A stretch of 64,000 bases of DNA from Candidatus Pacearchaeota archaeon (GTDB lineage Archaea; Nanoarchaeota; Nanoarchaeia; Pacearchaeales; GW2011-AR1): NCBI GenBank assembly GCA_023228065.1, contig JALOBX010000001.1, forward strand, positions 1-64,000. The letters are read 5' to 3'. The notes under the pieces are model-generated. The model had not been told where the DNA came from, did no database searches, and worked only from the letters and a program-made list of their open reading frames with translations. This document shows positions 8,435 to 16,955 of the stretch, in pieces. A program made the position numbers and the translations under genes. Numbering within the stretch: the first letter of the stretch is position 1; each line of letters begins with the position of its first letter.

Positions 8435-9454
8435 ATGGATGTTCAGGAAAGATTTGAATTAATCAAGAGGAATACAGAGGAAATAATTACTGAAGATGAG
8501 TTAAAGGCTCTTTTGAAAAAGAAGAAAAAACCTGTTGTTTATTGGGGAACTGCAACTACTGGAAAACCTCATATTGGGTATTTATTTCCTGCATTAAAAA
8601 TTGCAGACTTATTACAAGCAGGATTTCATGTAAAAATTCTTTTAGCTGATTTGCATGCGGCATTGGATAATGTTCCTTGGGCTGTTGTTGAAAAAAGATA
8701 TAATTATTATGAAAAAATTATTCCTTTATTAATCAAATCTATCGGAGTTGATATTAAAGATTTAGAAATTATAAAAGGAAGCGAAATGCAACTTAAACCA
8801 GAATACATGTATGATGTTTTAGAAATGTCTTCTCATGTTTCTGTTCATGATGCTACAAAGGCTGCTTCTGATGTTGTTAAGATGGGAGATAATCCCAAGC
8901 TTTCTGGAATTATTTATCCAATAATGCAAGCAATGGACGAGCAATATCTTGATGTTGATTGTCAGCTTGGAGGAACAGATCAAAGAAAAATTATGGTTAT
9001 GGCTAGGGAAAATCTTCCTAAGATAGGATATAACGCACGAATTGAAATAATGAATCCTTTAATTCCGGGATTAATAGGAAAGAAAATGTCTGCATCTGAT
9101 GAGAAATCTAAAATTGATTTGCTTGATGATTCTGAAACAATTAAAAAGAAATTAAATAATGCAGATTGTGTTGCAGGAAATCCAGATAATGGTGTAATGG
9201 CTTTTGTTAAATATGTGATTATGACAATTAAACAAGATAATAAAGAACATTTTGTGGTGAAGAGAGATAAAAAATATGGCGGAGATTTGAGATATTCTGA
9301 TTATCAAGAAGTTGAAAAAGATTTTATTTCAAAAGAACTTCATCCTTTTGATTTAAAGATGGCTGTTGCAGAAGAAATATTTAATATTTTAAAACCAATT
9401 CAGAAAGAGAGGAAATCTTTAGAGAAATTGGAGAAGGAAGCTTATGAAAAATAA
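8435..9454 (+). CDS. tyrS: Tyrosyl-tRNA synthetase
   Basis: This class I aminoacyl-tRNA synthetase charges tRNA-Tyr. The HIGH-type signature is PHIGY (residues 45-49), and the KMSKS-type loop reads KKMSAS at about 217-222. Tyrosine-pocket and dimer-region segments such as YPIMQAMDEQYLDVDCQLGG are conserved. The 339-residue length without a C-terminal S4 domain is the archaeal/eukaryal form. A 52-residue ORF begins within its last codons. Confidence 0.95.
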   Translation: MDVQERFELIKRNTEEIITEDELKALLKKKKKPVVYWGTATTGKPHIGYLFPALKIADLLQAGFHVKILLADLHAALDNVPWAVVEKRYNYYEKIIPLLIKSIGVDIKDLEIIKGSEMQLKPEYMYDVLEMSSHVSVHDATKAASDVVKMGDNPKLSGIIYPIMQAMDEQYLDVDCQLGGTDQRKIMVMARENLPKIGYNARIEIMNPLIPGLIGKKMSASDEKSKIDLLDDSETIKKKLNNADCVAGNPDNGVMAFVKYVIMTIKQDNKEHFVVKRDKKYGGDLRYSDYQEVEKDFISKELHPFDLKMAVAEEIFNILKPIQKERKSLEKLEKEAYEK

Positions 9455-9602
9455 AAAATCTAACTGTATTGATTTTGAAGATTTTGTAAAAGAAATGTTA
9501 GAGAAAAGCCAAAGCCCAAAATTATATGAACAGGCAATAAGGGATGAAGAAGAAATAAATACTCTTTCAAGCGAGACTTTGAGGCAGTATATTAATTATT
9601 AA
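9444..9602 (+). CDS. Small hypothetical protein downstream of tyrS
   Basis: This ORF of 52 codons starts with ATG inside the 3' end of tyrS (11-nt overlap) and stops 1 nt before the next gene. The product is acidic and probably helical (FEDFVKEMLEKSQSPKLYEQ). The overlaps on both sides suggest translation coupled to tyrS, which is the main support for its being real. No function is recognised. Confidence 0.45.
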   Translation: MKNKKSNCIDFEDFVKEMLEKSQSPKLYEQAIRDEEEINTLSSETLRQYINY

Positions 9603-9603
9603 A

Positions 9604-9897
9604 ATGACATATCAAATTGAAGTTGATTATGTTTCTAATGCTTGTGGGGTAACTTATTGGCCAGAAAAAACTTTTGAATATAAAGGAAATATTATAGAAG
9701 CCTGCAATTACAGAATGAATCAAATTCTTGAAACGAATGAATATGGATTAGATGATACTAATATCACTCGTGCAAGGGTTTACAAATTTCCAAAGGGAAA
9801 AGATAAATATTCCAGTATAGAAGTTCTTGTAGTTGATTATAGAGAGGGAGAATTAAAAATAGATTTTAACATTAAAGATTTTGTAATAAAAATATAA
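9604..9897 (+). CDS. Hypothetical protein
   Basis: This 97-residue protein appears to be a small alpha/beta domain (MTYQIEVDYVSNACGVTYWP; central helix IIEACNYRMNQIL). It has no recognised motif. It lies 1 nt after the stop of the small ORF at 9444-9602, so it probably belongs to the tyrS transcript. Its stop abuts the convergent gene at 9898. Confidence 0.55.
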   Translation: MTYQIEVDYVSNACGVTYWPEKTFEYKGNIIEACNYRMNQILETNEYGLDDTNITRARVYKFPKGKDKYSSIEVLVVDYREGELKIDFNIKDFVIKI

Positions 9898-10422
9898 TTA
9901 TTTCTTAAAAGAATTAAATATCAATACCACACCGAGAGCCATTGAAGCTATTGGAAGAATAAAATTATCTAATTTTAAATCTGCAGATGCAATCACTGCC
10001 CCTGATGGAGATATTGTTCTATAAACAAAAACTCCAATTCCAAAAAGAATTAATATTGCACCAAGTCCTTTTGTAAAATACCTGCTTAAATTACGATACC
10101 ATCCCAAATTTTGCAAACTTCTCTTTTCATGAGCACCCCAGAAAGGTGAAATATAAAATTCATTAATCTCTCTTTTGCTGTGTTCTTTTACAATTCCTTT
10201 ATCTTCCAAATTTTTAAGAGTTTTGTAAATTTCTTTTATACTTAATTCTTCTCCACTATTCTCTTTAATATATTCTTTAAGAACTTTTATTGGTACTGAT
10301 TCATTTGCTCCTCTCTTTAAACTTCTTATAATTAAATCTTCTTCAGGAGTAAATTTGCTTATTTTCTCTTCTAATTTTCCACTTTTATCTCCTTCTAAAT
10401 ATGGTTCAGAATCTCTTTCCAT
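9898..10422 (-). CDS. Winged-helix regulator with C-terminal membrane anchor
   Basis: Residues about 24-95 form a winged-helix-like unit (FTPEEDLIIRSLKRGANES, IKEIYKTLKNLEDKGIVKEH, then the wing EINEFYISPFW). Two hydrophobic segments follow at about 118-140 and 150-172 and should anchor the protein in the membrane. This arrangement suggests a membrane-bound transcription factor or a protein with a winged-helix interaction domain. No cognate target is evident. Confidence 0.6.
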   Translation of the reverse strand: MERDSEPYLEGDKSGKLEEKISKFTPEEDLIIRSLKRGANESVPIKVLKEYIKENSGEELSIKEIYKTLKNLEDKGIVKEHSKREINEFYISPFWGAHEKRSLQNLGWYRNLSRYFTKGLGAILILFGIGVFVYRTISPSGAVIASADLKLDNFILPIASMALGVVLIFNSFKK

Positions 10423-10485
10423 TTTATTTTAATCCCCATCTATTTCTCTTAACATAATATTACCAGAATAAAATTGTATTTAAAT

Positions 10486-11409
10486 TTATCTCGTTTTGAA
10501 TTCAATAACATCCATATCTTTCATTTTATGAGCAAGCCCCACAACTTGTCCAGGATATTTTGATGAAGGCCCCCAAATTCTTGTTTCTTTAATTTTCTTT
10601 GAAAAACCCTTTAAAATTTTTTCAGCAACTTCCTTAACACTGCTTTCTGGGAAGAGAATTATTGGCTTGTTACTTTTTTGTTTTCCAGGCTCTTTTGTAT
10701 AAACCCTTATTTTTCCAAAACTTTTGAACAGTTTTTCTTTTAATTCTTCAATTCCTTTTTTTGTTTTTGTAGAAATTAAAACAAAATCGTATTTTCTATA
10801 TTTTGATTTTAATGTTTCTTTTATCTTCCTTTCTTCATTTTCAGAAAGCAAATCAATCATATTAAAAACAATTATTTTTTTCCCAGGAGCATTGGTAATT
10901 TTTTTCTCTATTTCTGCAATCTGACTTATTTCTGTTATCAATATTAAAACAGAATCTGCAGAATTTGCAACCCCCCTATCATAATAATCTGATTCGACTG
11001 CAGGAACCTCTATCATTTGAATTGAAACTCCATTATAATCCATCATTCCAATAACCGGTATTTTAGTAGTAAAATCATAATTACCTATCTCTGGTTTTGC
11101 ATTTGTCAAAAAAGAAATCAACGAAGACTTCCCTGTTCTTGTTTTTCCAATAATAACCACCTGCAAATCTTCTTTTTTAATCCCGAGTCCTGCTCTTGAA
11201 GCCTTTCTTGATTTTTTTTCCTTGTCTAATTTTCCTTTTAATTTTATATGTCTTGTTTTCAAATTTGCAAGCATCTTTTCAGAAGATTTATGCTTCGGGC
11301 ATTCTCTAATCATTTCTTCCAAATATTTTAGCCTCTCTTCATCTGTTTGGGCATTTAGAAACTTTACCTCTGCTTGTTGATAGAAAGGAGATTGATTTGT
11401 TGAAGCCAT
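10486..11409 (-). CDS. DRG/Obg-related GTPase with C-terminal TGS domain
   Basis: A charged helical N-terminus (1-80) precedes a G domain with P-loop GKTRTGKSS (88-96), and a TGS domain follows at about 225-305 (VYTKEPGK to MKDMDVIEFK). The G3 motif is EVPA where DTPG is usual, and G4 is NMID instead of NKxD, so nucleotide specificity or hydrolysis may be altered. DRG-family GTPases act in translation or ribosome-associated regulation. It is divergent from the methyltransferase at 11534. Confidence 0.75.
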   Translation of the reverse strand: MASTNQSPFYQQAEVKFLNAQTDEERLKYLEEMIRECPKHKSSEKMLANLKTRHIKLKGKLDKEKKSRKASRAGLGIKKEDLQVVIIGKTRTGKSSLISFLTNAKPEIGNYDFTTKIPVIGMMDYNGVSIQMIEVPAVESDYYDRGVANSADSVLILITEISQIAEIEKKITNAPGKKIIVFNMIDLLSENEERKIKETLKSKYRKYDFVLISTKTKKGIEELKEKLFKSFGKIRVYTKEPGKQKSNKPIILFPESSVKEVAEKILKGFSKKIKETRIWGPSSKYPGQVVGLAHKMKDMDVIEFKTR

Positions 11410-11419
11410 GCTAAGACAC

Positions 11420-11450
11420 TAAGAACCAAGGGTTCCTAATACCTCCTATT
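11420..11450. repeat. Interspersed repeat, family 1, copy 1
   Basis: A 31-bp block beginning TAAGAACCAAGGGTTCC is nearly identical to the block at 49428-49457 (one indel and one substitution). Its core GAACC-AAG-GGTTC is a hairpin. It lies in the divergent gap between the GTPase and the methyltransferase, just upstream of a second repeat family. Confidence 0.6.
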
Positions 11451-11462
11451 TCCTTTTTAATC

Positions 11463-11493
11463 TTCCCACTAAATTTCTGCTCAAGGCTGATTG
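11463..11493. repeat. Interspersed repeat, family 2, copy 1
   Basis: A block containing TAAATT, CTGCTCA and GGCTG matches the block at 29718-29749 at about 27 of 32 positions. Neither copy lies in a gene. The relation to the adjoining family 1 repeat suggests a composite intergenic element. Confidence 0.5.
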
Positions 11494-11533
11494 TCATGGT
11501 AAAATCTTTAAGAAGCTTTTACTTAAAAAATTA

Positions 11534-12301
11534 ATGACTTCCTCTATTTTATCAAAAATCCGCTCAAAACGAGAATTTTCACAGCTTCCTGAAAAAGATA
11601 TAGAAATTGCTTTCAGCCATTTTGAAAAAAGACAGGCAAGCGAAGAAGAGAAAATAAAAATAACTAAAGAGCTTTTGAGAAAATTGTTTAGTGCATTTGT
11701 TAGCCCAAAGCTTTTATCTTTGAAAAATAAAGAGCCAGAATGGATTTTAAGAAAACATATTTCTACTAGGGAAAGATTACCTTACTATGAAGAAATTTAC
11801 AAAAAAATCTTTGGAAAAGAAAAAAATGCAAGTGTAATTGATTTAGGTGCTGGAATAAATGGATTCAGTTTTAAATTCTTTGGTAAAAATGTTAATTATA
11901 CTGCGATAGAATCTGTCGGACAACTAGTTGAATTAATGAATTATTATTTCAAAGAAAAGAAGATTCAGGGGGAAGCGGTTCATTTAAGTTTGTTTGAAAA
12001 AGAAAAAGTAAAAAAAATAATTGAAAAAACAAAAAAACCAAGAATTATTTTTTTGTTTAAGGTGATTGATGCTCTGGAATCATTGAAGGCAGATTATTCA
12101 AAAGAGTTAATTAAAGAAATTGTTCCTCTTGCAGACAAAGTTGTTGTAAGCTTTGCTACAAGAAGCTTGGGAAACAGGCAAAAATTTAAGGCAAAAAGAA
12201 ATTGGATTTTAGATTTTATCAAAGAAAATTTTGATGTTCTTGATGATTTTGAGGTTGAGGGAGAAAGATATATCCTCTTTAACAAAGGGGTTTCTTTTTA
12301 A
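11534..12301 (+). CDS. FmrO/ArmA-like 16S rRNA methyltransferase homolog
   Basis: This 255-residue protein resembles the FmrO/Arm/Rmt family, whose studied members methylate N7 of G1405 in 16S rRNA and confer aminoglycoside resistance. An N-terminal helical extension is followed by HISTRERLPYYEEIY (75-89), a family hallmark. The SAM-binding motif is DLGAGINGF (103-111), and near 205 is SFATRSLGNRQ, matching the catalytic/RNA-contact loop of the family. Whether the archaeal protein modifies the same base or another RNA cannot be told from sequence. The start follows the long divergent gap. Confidence 0.75.
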   Translation: MTSSILSKIRSKREFSQLPEKDIEIAFSHFEKRQASEEEKIKITKELLRKLFSAFVSPKLLSLKNKEPEWILRKHISTRERLPYYEEIYKKIFGKEKNASVIDLGAGINGFSFKFFGKNVNYTAIESVGQLVELMNYYFKEKKIQGEAVHLSLFEKEKVKKIIEKTKKPRIIFLFKVIDALESLKADYSKELIKEIVPLADKVVVSFATRSLGNRQKFKAKRNWILDFIKENFDVLDDFEVEGERYILFNKGVSF

Positions 12302-12321
12302 AAAAGAAACTACCATGGTAG
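12290..12321 (+). terminator. Nested inverted repeats at the 3' end of the methyltransferase gene
   Basis: GTTTCTTTTT (12290-12299) and AAAAAGAAAC (12301-12310) form a perfect 10-bp inverted repeat across the stop codon. The last base of this repeat begins a perfect 12-bp palindrome, CTACCATGGTAG (12310-12321). It could terminate transcription or be a regulator site for the next gene. Confidence 0.35.
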
Positions 12322-12343
12322 AAAAATTGTGAGAGTATAAAAA

Positions 12344-12353
12344 GTTTAAATAT
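12344..12353 (+). promoter_or_regulatory. TATA box for the M16 peptidase gene
   Basis: GTTTAAATAT is centred about 26 nt before ATG 12374, the spacing expected for a leaderless archaeal transcript. Confidence 0.55.
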
Positions 12354-12373
12354 CCTTTTCTCTTTTTCTAATT

Positions 12374-13576
12374 ATGGAACAAAAGTTTTACAGAAAAGTG
12401 CTAAAAAATGGGATGACTATCTTTTTTGAAAAAAGAAACATTCCTGTTGTTGCTGTTGCTTTTGCAGTAAGAAATGGCGGAATTAATGAAACCATTGCAG
12501 AAAAAGGAATTTCTCATTTTATAGAACACATGCTTTACAAAGGAACTCCCAGCAGAACTGCTAAGCAAATTGCTGAAGAAATAGAAAAAAAAGGTGGAGA
12601 TTTAAATGGATTTACTGATGAAACAATTACTGCCTATTGGTGCAAGATGCCGAGCAGATATTTGAATGTTGCTCTTGAAGTTTTAAGCGACATGATAAAA
12701 AATCCATTATTTGATGCGAAAGAAATGGAAAAAGAAAGAAAAGTTATTTTTGAAGAGATTAAAATGAGAAGAGACAATCCCCATATTTATGTCCTTGACA
12801 ACATTCAGAGAGAATTATATAATGGAACCTTGGGAAAAAATTTAATTGGAACTCATGAAACAATGACAAAAATAGACCGAAATAAAATCATAAAAAAATT
12901 TAAACAAATTTATCAGCCAAATAATTTAATCTTGGGAGTTGTTGGTGATGCTAATTTTGAAGATATTGTTTATTTTGCAGAAAAAAATTTCGGACACATG
13001 AAAGGGAAAGTTCCCAAAATTAAATTCTCTACAAAAAATGGCTCTAAAATTGAAAAAAGAAAAGGAATTGACCAAGCAAATCTTGTTCTGGCTTATCATG
13101 TTCCTCTTTCTGGAGATAAGAAAAGTTATTCTGCTGAAGTACTTGGAACTTTAATGGCTGGAGGAATGTCATCAAGACTTTTTAGTGAAATAAGAGAGAA
13201 AAGAAATCTTGCTTATTCTGTTAAAGGGGATTCAAATATCAACAGATTTTTTGCATATAATACTATTTTTGTGGGAACAACTAAAAAAAATGTGGAAATT
13301 GTAAGAAAAATTATTTTAGAGGAATTTAAAAAAGTTGCAGAGGGGCTTGATGATAAAGAATTGAAACAAGTCAAGGAACAATTGATTGGAAATTATCATA
13401 TTTCAATGGAAGATTCCCAAATGCAATTGCTTAATCTTTTATTGGAAGAAATTGACGGAAATGCAAAAGAATTTTATGAATATGAAAAAAATATTAATTC
13501 TGTAAAATTGGAAGATGTTAAGAAACTCGCGAAATTAAAGAAGTATAGTCTTTTGGCTTTGGTTCCACAGGATTAA
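12374..13576 (+). CDS. M16-family zinc peptidase (insulinase/processing-peptidase type)
   Basis: The inverted zinc motif HFIEH (48-52) and the distal glutamate cluster EEIK near 127-130 identify the catalytic N-lobe of M16 peptidases. The GGDLNGFTDETITAYW segment and the C-terminal lobe (GGMSSRLFSEIREKRNLAYSV) are also typical. The 400-residue length corresponds to a single-unit bacterial-type processing peptidase that would work as a dimer. No signal peptide is seen, so a cytosolic role is likely. A leaderless promoter precedes it. Confidence 0.88.
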   Translation: MEQKFYRKVLKNGMTIFFEKRNIPVVAVAFAVRNGGINETIAEKGISHFIEHMLYKGTPSRTAKQIAEEIEKKGGDLNGFTDETITAYWCKMPSRYLNVALEVLSDMIKNPLFDAKEMEKERKVIFEEIKMRRDNPHIYVLDNIQRELYNGTLGKNLIGTHETMTKIDRNKIIKKFKQIYQPNNLILGVVGDANFEDIVYFAEKNFGHMKGKVPKIKFSTKNGSKIEKRKGIDQANLVLAYHVPLSGDKKSYSAEVLGTLMAGGMSSRLFSEIREKRNLAYSVKGDSNINRFFAYNTIFVGTTKKNVEIVRKIILEEFKKVAEGLDDKELKQVKEQLIGNYHISMEDSQMQLLNLLLEEIDGNAKEFYEYEKNINSVKLEDVKKLAKLKKYSLLALVPQD

Positions 13577-13606
13577 CCTTTTAAATTCTCTTTCTTAGCT
13601 AATTTC

Positions 13607-14407
13607 ATGTTTATAGTAAAAGTGCCTGGAATTAACGGGCTGGGAAAAACTGCTGGATGCGAGAGGGCAGGAAATGCAATTATTGAATCACTTAAAGAGA
13701 TTCACAGCAATGAACAAGGAAATATTATTGATACAGATGTTCTTGACTTAGAAGAAATTCATTTGAACAATTCCAATCTTGAACTTACCAATAAATTAAT
13801 CTATGAAAACTCTCTTGAAACTTTTGAAACAAAACCAAAAGTTATTTTTTTGGGAGGAGATCATTCAATAAGTTATTCTATTGGAAAAGCTTTTATGGAC
13901 AATTGCAAGAAACAGAAAAAGAAACCCTGCTTGATTATTTTTGATGCTCATGCTGACTGCATGGAACCGATGAAAGAGCCAACTCATGAAGAGTGGCTTA
14001 GAGCTTTAATTGAATCTGGATTTCCTTCAGAAAATGTTTTGCTTGTCGGAGCAAGAAATATTGAAAAAAGCGAAATTAAATTCATAAAAGAAAAAAAGAT
14101 TAAGACAATCTCAATGAGTTCACTTACAGAAGACTTGCCTGAAATGTGCGATACAATAATGGAATTTTCAAATGGTAAAGAACTTTATGTTTCAATTGAT
14201 GTTGATATAATAGATCCTACTTTTGCTCCTGCTACAGGTTATCCTGAAACAGGGGGATTAACAAGCAGACAATTTCTTTATTTAATCCAGAGAATAAAAA
14301 AAATAAAAACTCTTAGTGCTGTGGATATTGTTGAGATTAATGAGAAAAAAGATAAAGATAAAATCACAATCAAATTAGGTGCAAAAATTCTAGCTGAACT
14401 AATTTAA
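13607..14407 (+). CDS. Arginase/agmatinase-family ureohydrolase
   Basis: All binuclear manganese motifs are visible: GGDHS (83-87), DAHAD (113-117) and SIDVDIIDP (196-204). The enzyme hydrolyses a guanidino compound (arginine, agmatine, formiminoglutamate or similar). The 266-residue length is slightly shorter than typical agmatinases because the N-terminus is compact. It starts 30 nt after the peptidase and ends 1 nt before thpR, so these genes probably form an operon. The substrate cannot be fixed from sequence. Confidence 0.85.
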   Translation: MFIVKVPGINGLGKTAGCERAGNAIIESLKEIHSNEQGNIIDTDVLDLEEIHLNNSNLELTNKLIYENSLETFETKPKVIFLGGDHSISYSIGKAFMDNCKKQKKKPCLIIFDAHADCMEPMKEPTHEEWLRALIESGFPSENVLLVGARNIEKSEIKFIKEKKIKTISMSSLTEDLPEMCDTIMEFSNGKELYVSIDVDIIDPTFAPATGYPETGGLTSRQFLYLIQRIKKIKTLSAVDIVEINEKKDKDKITIKLGAKILAELI

Positions 14408-14408
14408 A

Positions 14409-14948
14409 ATGCGAACCTTTATTGCTATTGATATTCCCGAAGAAGTTAAGGAAAAAATAATAGAAATACAAAAACAACTTCCTGAATTTAAAGGAAAATT
14501 AACTGAAAAAGAAAATCTGCATTTAACATTAAAATTTCTTGGAGAAGTTAATGAAGAAAAAATTGAAAGAGTAAAAGAGGAATTAGGAAAGATTAAATTA
14601 AAAAGTTTTAAGGCAGAAATTGATTCTATTGGGGTTTTTGACAATATAGAATCTAAAAATTATTCTTCAAAATTAATTGTATGGCTTCATGTGAAAAACT
14701 GCAATGAACTCCAAAAAAAGATAGACAATCAATTTTTTAAATTATTTGCTCGCGAAAGAAGATTTATGGGGCATTTAACCATTGCAAGAATAAAGAAGAT
14801 TAAAGATAAGAAAAAATTTCTTGAAGAAATAAATAAAATAAAGCTATCTTCAATGAATTTTTTTGTAAAAAGTTTTGAATTGAAAAAATCTGTATTAACA
14901 GAACAAAAGCCAGTTTATGAAACTCTTGAGAGTTATAATTTAAATTAG
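14409..14948 (+). CDS. thpR: RNA 2',3'-cyclic phosphodiesterase (2H family)
   Basis: The two HxTx catalytic motifs are HLTL (about 38-41) and HLTI (about 123-126), at the spacing of the LigT/ThpR subgroup of 2H phosphoesterases. The protein starts MRTFIAIDIPEEVKEKI, typical of the family, and has the usual length (179 residues). It acts on 2',3'-cyclic phosphate ends such as those from tRNA processing. Only 1 nt separates it from the arginase-family gene. Confidence 0.92.
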   Translation: MRTFIAIDIPEEVKEKIIEIQKQLPEFKGKLTEKENLHLTLKFLGEVNEEKIERVKEELGKIKLKSFKAEIDSIGVFDNIESKNYSSKLIVWLHVKNCNELQKKIDNQFFKLFARERRFMGHLTIARIKKIKDKKKFLEEINKIKLSSMNFFVKSFELKKSVLTEQKPVYETLESYNLN

Positions 14949-15054
14949 GAATATAACTAAGAAAGACTTTTTGATTTTATATAACTTTTGCATTGTAAAA
15001 TATATTTGCAATATTGAATTTGTTTAAAAAGAAAAGACTACCTATTATATTTTA

Positions 15055-15354
15055 ATGAGTTTAACAGAAAATTTAAAAGAAGAATATCTTAAAAGATGCA
15101 TTGATTCTTGCAATGACAGAGGATATACTGGGCTTTCTATAGATAGAAATAGTATCAAAGAAGAAATAATGAAGAAGTATTCTAACGGAAATCAAGAAGA
15201 AATTAAATTCGCTAAGAAGTTAATTGATTTATTTGATAAAGAAGTATTTTCTTTTCTAGATGAAATAACAACTCAAAAACATTTTAGAATATTTTCCTGG
15301 CCAAGCCTTTATGAACCTGAGATAAGAAAAAGGATTAATAATAATCTTGGTTAA
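15055..15354 (+). CDS. Hypothetical protein
   Basis: This 99-residue, probably alpha-helical protein has no recognised motif (SLTENLKEEYLKRCIDSC at the N-terminus). TATA-like ATATAACTTTTG and AAATATATTTGC sequences lie upstream in 14975-15010. The next small gene starts 9 nt downstream, so the two may be co-transcribed. Confidence 0.5.
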   Translation: MSLTENLKEEYLKRCIDSCNDRGYTGLSIDRNSIKEEIMKKYSNGNQEEIKFAKKLIDLFDKEVFSFLDEITTQKHFRIFSWPSLYEPEIRKRINNNLG

Positions 15355-15363
15355 ATATTCAAA

Positions 15364-15615
15364 ATGACTAATAATCTATTAAATCATTCTTTTAAATTAG
15401 AAAGCAAATTTTGTCATAATTGTGATGGGGAATTAAATTCTCTTGATGAATTGTTTGATAATCTTGATTTTAGAAAATTACAGAAAAATTTTGGAGATAA
15501 TATGGGCGGGAAAGAATTTCCGCGTTATGCATGCATTAATTGCGGTACTATTTATGATAAATATTGCAACACAAGAGATTATAGCTTGACTTTCTTAAAA
15601 AGACTTGTCTATTAA
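15364..15615 (+). CDS. Small zinc-ribbon-like protein
   Basis: This 83-residue protein has two CxxC knuckles, CHNC (about residues 17-20) and CINC (about 58-61), which suggests one bound zinc. It is unrecognised otherwise. Its end overlaps by 4 nt the end of the convergent nuclease gene. Confidence 0.55.
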   Translation: MTNNLLNHSFKLESKFCHNCDGELNSLDELFDNLDFRKLQKNFGDNMGGKEFPRYACINCGTIYDKYCNTRDYSLTFLKRLVY

Positions 15616-16310
15616 TAATCTTCATTAACAATTTTGAAAACTTCTGCCTTTACCCCTATAATTTTTTCTAATTCTTCAAGAGGAGTATTAAAAATATTTT
15701 TTAAAGTTTTAAATTCTTCCAGAAGTTTTTTTGCATTCTTCGGGCCTATTCCTGGAAAAGCTTCGAGTATAAACTGCATCCTTTCTTTTTTATTTAATGA
15801 TTTCTTTGAAACATTCAGTGATGATTCTTTTTCTTTTCTTTTTGCTAGGACAGAAATAAATTTTGCAGTATCTTCAGAATTTTTTGAGAATATTATTGGT
15901 ATCTTGTGTTTGAGAATTATTGACAGCAAAAAACCACGAATTGCATTTGGATTGATTCCTTCACAATCCTCTGAATAAAGTTCCTGTTCTTCAATCCCTT
16001 CTATTATCAAAAACTTTTTTTCATACTGCTGAAGCTCTTCCAGCTGTCTTACAAGCCTTTTATTTATCATTGAAGAAATAAAATCAGAAACAGTCTTTCT
16101 TTCTATTGCAATATTATTTACAAGATAATCTGCAACTTTTAATTCCCTTAATTCTGTTTCAAAACCAAGTTTAATCAGTTCTGCAACAACTAAAGAACCT
16201 TTTTCCCGATAATCAATTATAATTTTTTGCTTTTCTTTTGGTTTGTCAATAATCCTTTTTTCTGGTCTTGAAAAAATATTGAATATTGGTTTTGTGTGAA
16301 TGACTTTCAT
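15612..16310 (-). CDS. XPF/Hef-type ERCC4 structure-specific nuclease (helicase-less)
   Basis: The ERCC4 nuclease signature is present: IIDYREKG (31-38), D61, and ERKTVSDF (70-77), which match the GDX(n)ERKxxxD active site. Residues 175-230 form tandem helix-hairpin-helix motifs (FPGIGPKNAKKLLEEF). The family cuts branched DNA at stalled forks. In Hef this nuclease is fused to a helicase; here a matching helicase is encoded separately at 18594-20183. The combined length (761) equals a full Hef. Confidence 0.9.
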   Translation of the reverse strand: MKVIHTKPIFNIFSRPEKRIIDKPKEKQKIIIDYREKGSLVVAELIKLGFETELRELKVADYLVNNIAIERKTVSDFISSMINKRLVRQLEELQQYEKKFLIIEGIEEQELYSEDCEGINPNAIRGFLLSIILKHKIPIIFSKNSEDTAKFISVLAKRKEKESSLNVSKKSLNKKERMQFILEAFPGIGPKNAKKLLEEFKTLKNIFNTPLEELEKIIGVKAEVFKIVNEDY

Positions 16311-16368
16311 TTTGATATTTATTTTACAAAACCTATTTCTTTAAAAACTAATTTATTATAAAAAACAT

Positions 16369-16899
16369 ATGAACAAAAAAGAGATTTATGCAAATTATTT
16401 AAGGGAAGCATATAATTTTGCCTCGCAAAATTCACAAGACCCAAATACTCAAACAGGAGTTGTTGTTATTAAAAATCCCAAGATTTTTTCTTTAGATAAT
16501 ATCCTTTTCAAGGGCGCAAACAGACTTCCTACAGGAGTTAAATATGAAGATTCTCTTGTAGTTAAACCTAAGAAATATGATATGATTGCTCATGCCGAAA
16601 GAGATTGTATCCATAAAGCTCATTATAACAATATTTCTCTTAAGGGAGGAATTATGTTCTCACCCTGGCTACCTTGTGCTCCGTGTGCTGAGGCGATAAT
16701 AAATTCGGGAATTGTTAAGGTTGTCATGCATAAGGAAATAAATGATATTACTAATGCTGGAACTGGAAAGGATTGGGGGGACAGCCAGAAAAATGCTTTA
16801 GAATTATTTGAGAAAGCAGGAATAAGTTACGAATTCTTTTCTCATAAATTTGGGGACGGACTAAAAATCAAGTTCAGAGACAATTATATTGAATTATAA
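16369..16899 (+). CDS. Cytidine/deoxycytidylate deaminase-family protein, copy 1
   Basis: The zinc-dependent deaminase site reads HAERD (75-79) plus PCAPC (102-106). The closest functional class is dCMP deaminase or a related nucleotide deaminase. A C-terminal extension (residues about 120-176, TNAGTGKDWGDSQKN) is not part of the core fold. A second deaminase with a different architecture follows 56 nt later. Confidence 0.8.
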   Translation: MNKKEIYANYLREAYNFASQNSQDPNTQTGVVVIKNPKIFSLDNILFKGANRLPTGVKYEDSLVVKPKKYDMIAHAERDCIHKAHYNNISLKGGIMFSPWLPCAPCAEAIINSGIVKVVMHKEINDITNAGTGKDWGDSQKNALELFEKAGISYEFFSHKFGDGLKIKFRDNYIEL

Positions 16900-16955
16900 T
16901 TAAAATAATATTTTATCCCAATCATATTTTTAAACTATCTTTTTTATATCTTTTT

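Noticed and set aside
11440..11530. 28-codon minus-strand ORF overlapping the intergenic repeats
   Set aside because: It lies over two repeat families and ends just before the GTPase start, so it is more likely repeat DNA than a gene.
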